NCBI GenBank assembly: GCA_029582155.1
Contig: CM055894.1
Location: 28,557,207 to 28,621,206, forward strand
Direction: 5' to 3'
DNA from: Panopea generosa
Taxonomy: Eukaryota; Mollusca; Bivalvia; Adapedonta; Hiatellidae
Length of the DNA: 64,000 nt
Part shown: positions 15,501 through 27,500 of the stretch, piece by piece
Layout: each line of letters starts with the position of its first letter
Numbering within the stretch: the stretch's first letter is position 1
The notes under the pieces: model-generated
Seen by the model: the letters and a program-made list of their open reading frames with translations, nothing else
Database searches by the model: none
What the model was told of the DNA's origin: nothing
Program-made: the position numbers and the translations under genes

Positions 15501-18500
15501 CATAGACAAGGCTTAATTTAAGTGTGTAATCACTGCAGGTTTTTTGCTGAAACACCGGAAAGAACACGACGTTTGGCAAGAGGTGCAGCTAGGTCCAAAG
15601 AACCGTACGTACACCGCAGCAGCCTTGCTCTGCGGAACGTCATACAAGTTCTCCCTAATAGCTTCAAACAGCATTGGAAAGAGTGAAAGTAGCAACGTGA
15701 TTTCTGCTAGAACAAACGGGTCAGGTGAGTGGTTGTAATAAAAACTAGCTGACGATATAAATGATAGATCTACGTATGCTACACAATACCATATGTGACA
15801 ATATTATGTGTAATCAAAGCTACACAAAATCATATGTGACAATATAACGTGTAATCAATGCTATAAAATATCATTTGTGACAATAGTACGTGTAATCAAA
15901 GCTACACAATATGATATGTGACAATAGTACGTGTAATCAATGCTACACAATATCATATGTGAAAATATTATGTGTAACCAATGCTAAACATCACCATATG
16001 TGACAATATTACGTGTAATCAATGCTACACAATATCATATGTGACAATATAACACGTAATGCATACTTCACATGTGTAACAACTTGAAACTATCACTCAT
16101 AGTCTTTCATTAGCTGGATGTGTCATAGTATTCATTAGCAGGATGTGTCATAGTATTCATTAGCAGGATGTGTCATAGTATTCATTAGCTGGATGAGTCG
16201 TATTATGTAATCTATTCTTGCTTACACAATTGTTTTCATTTTTCATATAGCGCCAATAATGCCACCACAAAATGAACTACTGAAGTTTGCAAATGTTACC
16301 TCTGTTGAACTTGACATGCGCACTTGGCGGATAGATTTCTGTCAGATAAGGTTCTACTCGATCAAATATCAAGTGATGGGTGACAGCGTCTGGGTGGAGG
16401 TGACGAACAGCGTCAGTTGGAATACGGTGTGTACTTGCCACGAACATAGAAAACAATTTTGGTTTCAGACAGTATTCTGCTGCGAATGTCAATTTAATTA
16501 AATAAGCTTTGGACGACGGGGTTTTCAATGAAATTAATGTTGGACCATGCTCTATTGAATGAAATATTAGATTTAAATAGTATCATTCTTTGACAACAGT
16601 CCATTAATCAATCAAATGTACTTTAACCAGTATCCAACATCTAAACAGACCAGAAGAATAAATGTACGAGCGCGTATATAACTATTGGTATACGTGCCGT
16701 CTGCTTGATATCTCTTATTGAATATACAACACAATTAATAAATTCAAAGTACAAACATTGATTTGATGCATCATGGTTCGCTATAAACAGCATTTCCTGA
16801 ATTTAATCAGAAATCCCGTGCAATACATTATAAATAGTATGTACATTTAAAGACAGATAAATTCAGTTTTTTCAAAACCAAAAAGAGACAAACCCTTTAT
16901 TGGTTAAATGCAACTTTGTTTGTATTTATGTTGTAGACTTTGTTCACGGTTGAAGATCTCAGTCCAGCCACGTGGTACGTGATGAAGGTGACGGCCCATA
17001 GTGACGCTGCCTCTACAGAGTGTTTTCTGAAATTTGCCACGCTCACATATTCAGGAAGTACGGCTTTATTTTGTGTTTTTATTGTTACAGATGTGTCAGT
17101 TAGTTATTTCTTGTCTTTCAGTTTTGGGTGCATGTTTGAACAAAATTAGAAAATCTATTTCCTGCAAAAGAAGTTTGTTGTTTTTTTCATTGTTGCAGAT
17201 TCATTTGCTTAATCATTTCTTGTCTTCCCAATTTGGGTACATGTTTTAATAAAGATAAGAAAATTTATGTCCATCAGAAGATGTTTTATTTTTCATTGTT
17301 GCTGATTTGTTTGCTTAATCATTTCTTGTCTTTCCATTTTTGGTACATGTTTGAACAAAATAAGAAAATCTGTGTCCTACAGAAGACGTTTTTTTTTCAT
17401 TGTTGCAGATTTGTTTGCTTAATCATTTCTTGTCTTTCCATTTTGGGTACATGTTTGAACAAACATAAGAAAATCTATGTCCTACAGAAAACGTCCTTTC
17501 ATTGTTGCTGCTGTGTCTGGTTAATTATATTTTGTTTTTCCATTTTGGTGCATATTTGGATAAAAATAAGAAACATATGCCTTACAGAAGACGTAATATT
17601 AAAAGCACAGACACCACTACAACTTCAAAAGCAGTGGGTATAATTAATATATTCAAATCGAGTATTTTGATACAATTCAATACAAGACACTAACATATAA
17701 GAGTCAATACAAATCCAATTCTTTCAATAGGTGATATATGAAGACAAATGACAGTCAAACACTATTTCTTCGATTTTTTTTATAATTACAATCATAATAT
17801 TTTATAATAACCAAAGAAATATACTTACAACATCTTCGGAACACTATCAATTTATTTATTCAATACATTCAATCTGAAACAAGTCGCATTTGGAAACACT
17901 TTGAATTTAAATATTTCCGATTTATCAAAAAGAAAAATGTAGTATTGAATCTGTTTATCTGAAGCAAAATGAAAACCATTATCTCAGCCGCCGACTTTTG
18001 TTTGATGTTAAAGCACGTTTGATAATTATGAACGTGTAAAGACTTGATGGGGAACAGAAAACAACACGGAAAAAATAACGTGTATTACTGTTTGCAAACA
18101 ATCATATTCGAAAGCAAGAATATGGCGATTCGTGTTACTGATAATGTTATTGCAATTCGTTAATATATTTTGTTTAAAAAGTATAAGAATTACTATCTGA
18201 AGTTAATGTATTAATGTATTAACAAATCCAGTACTTAATATACTTAATATTGATTGTACACATACAATGTTATGTTATTGATTTGCAGGCACGCTGGAAC
18301 CCCTGTACGTTGTACACAAAAATGAGGCATACTTCTATGAAAATCTCATTATCATGGTTCCTTTATGTGGTGCTGTTATCATTCTTCTGGTACTGTCCGT
18401 CGGCATCGCTCTTTACTGTTCCCGACGACGACAACTGATACGTTACAAAGGTAAAGTAGCGTAAATGTTCGTCAATTCCTATATCATCCGTGTAAATCAC

Positions 18501-21500
18501 GAAAAAGAAATAACGACTTTTAACTAACAAATAAACTCTAACATTACGTATCCAAATTAAAATGTTTAATAAGATATTACAATATCAGGTCGGTTGCTCT
18601 TTAACTATCACGCATGGGTAAATTGACGGGGAAATATTGTTTCAAATATCTAGTAATAGCAAGGACATATCACACCAAATTGTAAAACTTACATGTTGAC
18701 TATTGCACATGCAGAAAACAACTCCAATATCAGACGAGACATAACGGCAGAAACATCACTGATGAATGATTTAGACAAACGCATAAATTACGAGCTGGAA
18801 AGTCCACAAGATGGTCGCTTCAATGGTCGCAATGTGAACCTTCTAATATCCCTGAATTCTGACGACAATCTTGTTGGTAACAACGGCGCCTGGTGCTTCC
18901 ATGACAGTAGCAAAACAACCAGTGATAATGCATCTATTGGACGATCAGGTATGGAATACTATTGCTTATGTTTATATACTAAATAAACCTTAATATTGTT
19001 TGTATTTAACTTGCGCTCGCAATAGGTCATAAATTACACGTATAAAGATGTGACTTATACATGTAAAATATAATTTTCTCTAACATGTACATTTAATCTA
19101 TAAAATGCTTTATTTAAATCAGTGTGCTGGATTGCTATCACTAGTAGAAGAGCAAGGTACCAACTTCAAAGATATACGATTATTTAAACTATTAGTTCAT
19201 GGTTTCTTTTATTGAGCATAAGTAAAAGTGACCAGTAATTCACAATGTATTATTGCAAGTTCAACGCATAGAGTTGCCATACACGGAGAAAATTTTCATT
19301 ATATTTCAGATGAAGACGCTAACATCAACCCATATGCAACTTTCAATGAGCTGAAACTTGTGTTCAATGAAAACCCGACATATCACAAAGCGGACCCGGA
19401 CTCTGACGAGGACTCGGTCAGTTTAGAGAAGGCAGAGGCTCAGAAGGCGGTGAGTTAGACGGGTCATATGTTATTTAATAGAGTTAATCTAATCTCAGAA
19501 CAAAGTCTTTCACGTATTGTGTGCTTGTCGCCTATGTCGATTATTAATAATTGATTGTCTAGCTTGCAAGTATTAGATGAAGGCCTACTAAGCAATCGTC
19601 TCATCTAGCTACTTAAGAATAAATACGAACACGCACTTTAAAGTATATTTTGATGAACAACTATAATACTATATAAATGATACTTAAGTTTTGAAACATA
19701 ATATAAATATATTAATGATTTTGGTGAGTCTAACCTTTGTTTGCAGCGTGTATCAAGTTGGATATATGTTTTCTTATTTTTAACGGTTGTGTACATTTGA
19801 AGATACAAGATTGATGTATGATATTATATACTGCTATCACGCTTTTATTATCTTAATTGTCATAAAAAATCACCACCATAACTATAATCATCGTCATCAT
19901 TATCACCACCAGTGCTTTATAAATCGGTTATATTTTCAGATGCGAGTATCAATGGAAAGTACAGAAGAACCAAAATATGTCTCGAAAGGAACAAGTCCAT
20001 CTAATGTTGACCAACATAGTTATGACAATCAAGGTATACACTTTTTTCATAATATAATAATAGTGTATATTATTAATGGATGTAAGAACTGTGGCGAATA
20101 TAAACAGAAGTATTTTAAGAACATTTCAATATACTTTAAATATGCTATTTTTACATCTTCATCTCGCCTCTTGTTTTCAAAAGTGTTTGTGTTTTTTTAA
20201 ATATATGGAGTTCATGTTGATGTGGTATATATTGTATGCTTATATTTTTTGTTCAGGGTTTATAAATATTTGACACATATTTAAAAAATGTATTTATTTC
20301 AAAACATAAAAGTTATATATGATAATTTATTGTAAATGTGTATCAGTTAAAACAGGTAACTTTCTAAACGTTAGTAATGTAGCATATGTTGCGTCCAATA
20401 CATTTGCAATATACAATATATTAAGAAGATGTTAGAAGTTGTATTGTTACATCATGTTTAAACGAGTATGCTTTATTTATATCAGGGGTCGTATTCACCA
20501 ACCATTCTTGAGAATATTCTTAGACTTGAGCTTGGAAATCCAAATTTCAGCTCTAGATATCTGGTGTACCATAACAGATATAATCATTGTGAGAACTTAT
20601 TTGATTCTATAGCAGGTGTCCCTACATACTTGCAAGTTTTGGCCTCAAATAATTGCCTCTTAAGTGTATTTTTCAAAATTGATTATTGAGTTCAAGTCTC
20701 CGAATATTCTTGAGAATAGTTGGTGAATACCACCCCTGATCCATATGTGTATTGTTATCATATTCAAATCTGATTTATACCGACTATTATTGGAGAAAAA
20801 ACAATTTTAAGGTATATGCTTACTATTTTTCAGCTGTTGTTTTGAGTCCAAGAAAATACGCGAGTGCCGACCAGATTCATGCGTTATTTACTATGGCTCC
20901 GCCACGGCCACAGAGTGCATACAGCAAAAACAGAAGCCATGGTACACGCAGTACACCAAGTGACAAAGGTATAACAAACACAAGTGTTATCTTCAAATTG
21001 ACAGCGTTATTGCAAAACTACAATTCGATATCAACCACGTCCATTCTGGCCATTTTATGGAATTGGATTCAAATATTTCAGATTCTTTAGCAAGTTACTG
21101 ATAACAATTTTGCATCTTAAAAGTTGTTTTAAGAATGACATTTATTCATTGTTAAATAGTATGTCTTAGTTAGATACTGACAAGTGAAGTTTTAATAAGA
21201 TCGTATACTAAAACCGTGTGTCGGTAAGTCCAATGGCTTGATAGTTTGATACGTAAAGAAGATCTTTTCGTTTGGCGTCAAAAATGTATCTCTTGTGTGT
21301 GTACTTGTTGATAAGGATGACATACTGCTTTATGCTGTTGTGTATGGTATACGTAATTAATGTTCATGTTAAAAGGAAGTCAACGGCACAGCCTTATATC
21401 CAGCATGACCACTGTATCTCACTTGTGAGTGTACTTGTTGATAAGATGACATACTGCTTTATGCTGTTGTGTAAGGTATACGTAATAAATATTCATTTTA

Positions 21501-24500
21501 ATAGGAAGTCAACGGCACAGCCTTATATCCAGCGTGACCACTATATCTCACTTGTGTGTGTGTACTTACTGATAATGATGGTATACTGCTTTATGCTGTT
21601 GTGTATGGTATACGTAATTAATGTTCTTTTTAATAGGAAGTTAACGGCACAGCCTTATATCCAGCGTGACCACTGTATCTCACTTGTGTGTGTGTACTTG
21701 TTGATAAGGATAACATACTGCTTTATGCTGTTGTGTATGGTATACGTAATAAATATTCATTTAAATAGGAAGTCAACGGCACAGCCTTATATCCAGCGTG
21801 ACCACTGTTTCCAGCTCTCGTGATGAGCTCCTAGAAGCGTTTGAAAACTTAAATAGAAATCCGCCACCTCCTGTAGTGTACGAAACGGAGGCAGACTCGT
21901 TATCACAACCAACAGACAGTTCTGCAGGTTTGTTTGCTACTTAATTGCCGAAAATATTTAATTCAAATAGCATTTATTCACAATATGGTATAATAATATA
22001 TAAGCATGTAATGCTATACAAACCTAAATTTTCAGAAGGGATACAAATTCAAACTCGTGCAACGTGGATTAGATTAAATTCTAAGAAAGATAATATACAG
22101 AAAGAAAGATACGTTTATATATTTTTTATTATATTGATCAAGATAACCCTTTATAATTAATAATGAAGTAATGACGTTTAGCGCCGCTTTCAACACAGTT
22201 CATGTTATATATGGCATAGCCAGTTTCATTGGTGGAGGAAGACCTCAGGATGAATCTGAGTAGAACCACTGTCATTCCGCAAGTAACTGCCAATCTTTCT
22301 CACATAAAGTAGTTAGTGTGAGCGGAAATCGAAGATACGACCTTAGCGGTGAGAGGTAAATAAAGACGGCGACTAAGACCACTAGGCCATAAAGGACCCG
22401 CTTGTGTATACAAAATTCCAATGAATGTGTTGAAATCATTTGCAGTTTATGTATACTTTGATACTAAATACCTCGCCGTTATTAATGCTCTCACTATAAA
22501 CAAAGTTCGTTATATTAACAAGTTGTGGAATGGCAAAAATAGAACACTTATTGATGATTTTCAGTTTTCATTGTTTACAGGGACGGAGCCGGGTATATGT
22601 TTGTTCACCCAGTCTCCTCCGCAGCCAGACGAACAAAGAGAGGCCTCTTGTGAAGTCCCAAGATACGAATGTAAATCAAATTAATTCCTTTGTAAAGATT
22701 TTAGTTTATCCAAGTTAGCATGAAAGTATGTCTGACATTAAACACTGGAAGTATAGTATTACTTGCTCGATGTAGCGACTGATATACATTGATATGAAAT
22801 GGGGGGATTGATTATTAAATAGGAGCATTAAACAAAAAACACATTTGATAAAGAATCTATTACAGTACAATTAAGAAAACAAAGTAGTATTTTCTGTGCT
22901 ATTTTGGTATGTTTAAAAGAGGTATGCAATGCCCCTCAAACGCTATTTTAGCAACTCTAAATGGGGTGGTGTCATTATTCCAACGCACATTTGCTCGAAT
23001 GCCACATATTTCATATTGGTACTTAATAAAGTGAACAAGTCCGAAGCATTTATTGAACTCTTTATTCTAATTAAAATGCGTGGTTCAGTGTTCAAGCATC
23101 AGCCCAAGGATAGAAGGGTCGTGGGTTCGATCATCCGACACGGCTCTGTGTAGTGTCCTTGAGCAAGACACGTTTTCCGCATATGCTTGGTGCTAGTTCT
23201 ACCCAGGAATACTTCGAGCGTTATTTGTCTTAGTGGTAATAACTTTTTTCAAGTAAAATAGATTAGTTTAAAACTAAAACAAATTAAACTCATTTAAGTT
23301 TTCCCAAGTAATCATATTGATATTTTAAACGGTGTGTAATTATAGTATGTGTTTGCAGCTTGTGATGAAACGCAATACCATAAAGAGGAGCGGCCAACAC
23401 CGGCACATAGACACGCACCTCACACGGACTGGACATCAACCTCATCTAGGAGAAACAAGGCATGCTCCATTCAGAAAAATAAAGACACTGTGAGCAGGGG
23501 CACAAGCATGAACAAGTAAGTGTGTTCAATGTGAATAATGAATAAATAATTATGTAGTCTAGTCAAACAGGAGTAATAAATCAAGGGGCACAATCAAGAA
23601 TAAGTAAGTGTTCTCAAATTTACGTCATAAATAAATTAATGTTTTATATTTGAATAAAACTGAATAAATAATTTTATAGATATATGTTTCCCAATAACTA
23701 ACTATTGCTTTTAAATAAACTATGCAAAGTGTTTTAATAGGTTGCTTAATGCCAAAGTAAGTTCAACGTATATGTTTTAAGAAATTAATATTATGCTGAT
23801 ATCGATAATTATTATAGTTTATTTCTTAAACAATTGGGTATATTTAACGTGCTTATCTTTTTTACGATGCTATATATATCTCGTATGTTAGATACGGTAA
23901 CAGACAGAAACCTGCGGGAGAGGAAGTGACGTATGTGTTCAATTTAGACGATGACTCCCCGGGTCACGCACGAAAACCACAATCATTTGAAGAGAAATTA
24001 CAAACAACCAGAGAAGGGAGAGAAGCGACATCTATCTGGAGACGAGGTCTGCACATCTCAAATATTGACATTTTAGTAATCATTGAACGATATCCTCTGT
24101 TGTTCAGTTTATATTTGTATTTTTTTAGTTATTGTAGATGAGAGAGTGGCACAATTGAATGAATAAATACTCTGAAGAATTAATTAATACGAGATCTGTA
24201 CACGGTGTGTAGGTAAATATTTTACCGATAAAAAAGTGTAGATCTTATATTCAGTCTTGGAAAAATGTATATGATGTGTTTTTTTTATTGTAACTATTTT
24301 AATTTAAGTTATCGACTTACTCAGAGTCCTAGCGTGTAGTTTTGGATGTGGTGCTTACATTTACTTGACATATTATGTTTAATGATTATATTACAGTATT
24401 ATTGCATTAATAAAAACTAGTTTATAGCGGCTATTATTTTAAAGTTATGGATTTATAGATAACATGGCTGTTGGGAAACAATATTCGTTTTGTAATTAAG

Positions 24501-27500
24501 AACGGGTCATATCATGCATCGTAAAATAGACAATGAATGAATAAATAGGGTTTTACGGCGTACCAACACATTATAGGTTATTCGACGCCAACAGGAATGA
24601 AGATTCCAAGTTCACTCTTCATGTACAAAAACAACAAATTAACATACAAATTAAAAAAAATACATCAACAAATAAATATACAGAATGAACCTAGAACCTT
24701 GATACCTGCAGAACTGCAGAGTTTCAGCAAATTATATCGTATTACTCAATTTGTCGCTTCTTACGGCATGCATAAGCCACAGTGATCCTATTCTTGCAAT
24801 CACTCATGGCTCCCTGGAACCACACAGGGGTTGATAATTTAACCACAATAGTGAACATGACAAAAAATGATAAAATGAACATGACACCCATTCGGAGGAT
24901 TCCTACCACTCTGCAGAGATCGACAGTGATTCTATTCTTAGCCGGAACCACACGGGCTGTAAAATAGACAAATGAAGGCATTACTTAAAGATAAATTAAG
25001 GTTTAGCAAATCGCCTGTGTTGTACTCTTATATAACATTAAAAAATAACTTGCTAGTTCTATTGAGCAAAACAGCTATGTAAAGGTTTTCACTTTCTCTA
25101 TAATGTATTCTAAATGAAGTCAATATTACTTATATACAAAAGTTAGTAAAATGAATCTGAGTTAAGTAGGATATACATTGTATTTATATACTTGCCAGGT
25201 GGTCGGCGTACTCCACATGCCAGAACTAGATACGAAACACACATACAGACACCGGGTTCTGCTGACAATAAGCCTCTCGTGTCTGCTCAGGTAACGGTTA
25301 TTACATGTATACTGAAAAGAAAAAAAGAAAACCGTCTCCCTTTTAACATGGATGTTTTACATACAATCATGTATACATCAAAGTAAAAATAAACAAACAC
25401 AAATTGTCAATGGCATGTTACTCTTATATTAACTTTTGTAATCTAGTAGAAAAAAAATATAATGCCGTATATTATAGAAATGAATGATTTTAATAAGTCT
25501 ATTTAAAGCGTTGTTTTTTTGTTTTTTTTTCATTTTGAATATAATAACATGACGTTGTATGTTAATATACGTATCACTATCAGTATTATAGCTCGAAATC
25601 TTTGAATTTAACTTTTAAAATTATGCTGCTCACGAATATAAATACGAGTGTGGCTACCGTCCTTTTGTAATACATGACAAACTTTCTCACATAAAGTGTT
25701 TGGACCGAGCTCAGATAGAACCAATGACCTCAGCTGTGAGAGATTAATTTTTTTGAGGTCGCGTCTACGGAGGACCCCGAACAGCTTGCTGTTGTTTTGT
25801 TATTTTTCGTCATCAGATTTTTTTTAATATTTCCCGTCTTGATTATAAATATATTTTCTAACTACCATGTCCATATATATTAGGTGATGCCCGTCCACGA
25901 TATCACACCGGAAGAAGAGGAATCTGTAAGCCTTCTCGATAGGTAATTATATCAGACTGGTACATTGTTTCAATAAAAACAAATATGTGTTAGTTCGCCG
26001 TTTTTTTTGTTTGTTCCTCTACGAAAGTCCTGATACATGCTGAAGAATCAGAAATAAAAATATGTTGATACGTCGCATCCATTTGTCCTATCCTGCTTTT
26101 TAAGTTACGACGAAAACATTGAATTGCTGTGTATTGTCTGGTGATAAGTGTTGCTTACATTGATGTTTCAATCATATAACGATGGCGTCTGTTTCGAGTT
26201 TAAGCGTTTCTACACAGATGTCATGACAGTACGGTATATTACACTACCCACTCGCATTATACTTAACACGGGTAACCAGTTCTAGAACTGTTTAAATGTC
26301 GCATGACCGTAAATTGGACCATTGTATCAAATTTGTAAAAAACAACAGCAATCTTACTTGGTGCGTGGTGGCTGTAACAAGTCATTCCGTACTTTACCTC
26401 AGTGTTGTTTATTGCGCCTGGTTCCTTGAATGATGGAATTCGTTCAGTGTTGCTCAAGAATAGAAAACCGCTTAATACAATTCATTACCGCTCATGAATA
26501 GATACAGTAAAACCAAGTATGTTGTTTCCGTATTGGTTGTGTGATGTGCTTCCAATAGCTCCTGTTATCAGATTATATTTGTTATGTAATGAGAGTCATA
26601 ACATACTCCTGTTTATCTCAGAATTAATCAACAATATATATACATTACTATGCAAACTACTTTAATGTACTTTGCAATTTTACATTGTATATGAACGGAA
26701 CATTATTAATGAATGTTTTAAAAACAAAGAAAAAGGACCACTGTACCGAATGCATGTCATAAATTTGACTAATTGAGTAATGGATAGAATTAGCTAAACC
26801 TTCGCAATTCTTCTCATTAAGAACTTAATTCTGCATACACATATGTTGGTGTTCTTTTCTACTGTTATGTTTGTTGTTCTATACATGGAGAGTATATCTT
26901 GACTACTTCTCCTCGTTTGGCGTCTCATAACCTTTATAATTGTGTTCGTGCGCAGTAAAGTTCCAATTCTTTTGTTCAAAAAGAAAACGAACATTATCTT
27001 ATAAACTGTGATTTGCCATTACATAAAAATCACCCATGCGAATCGAACCATTATGAGCAATAATATTAACACCAGGTGTGACCATTTGATACTAGTCTAT
27101 CCCAGAACCAGATCGAATTACCCCATGAAAAGGCAGGGAAGTCTATGTCTGTCCAACAATTCATAGCAATTGAACATATAGCTTACTAAACTTTGATCTC
27201 ACTCAAACTTTCAGTTGAAGCAACCGACCAATCAATATGCTCAAATGTGGCTTTCCCAGTATCCTATTTAACGGACCCAATCGGGATAGCTTGGTCCGTT
27301 CTACAGACTAATTTAAACGACGTGACACTGCTTTACTTACTAGCAAATATAATTATATGGATTACATATTCATATGCTAACAGTATATACACTACTTTTT
27401 TAGATTTTACATATTCATATGCTAACGGTATATACACTTCTATTTTAGATTTTACATATTCATATGCTAACGGTATATAAACTACTATTTTAGATATTAC

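Noticed and set aside
17593..17637. Possible exon between FN3-6 and the transmembrane exon ([16 protein letters not shown])
   Set aside because: It needs phase 2 entry, but the upstream exon ends in phase 1. In the compatible frame it exits in phase 0, and the transmembrane exon then meets a stop. Direct splicing 17,057 to 18,289 restores a Dscam-like stalk.
18250..18438. Open frame across the transmembrane exon in another phase
   Set aside because: A shadow frame; the phase 1 reading gives a clear helix and stop-transfer run and matches both neighbours.
21272..21823. 183-residue open frame with repeated hydrophobic segments
   Set aside because: A translation of the 130-bp repeat upstream of tail exon 5 in the wrong frame; it overlaps a well-supported exon start.
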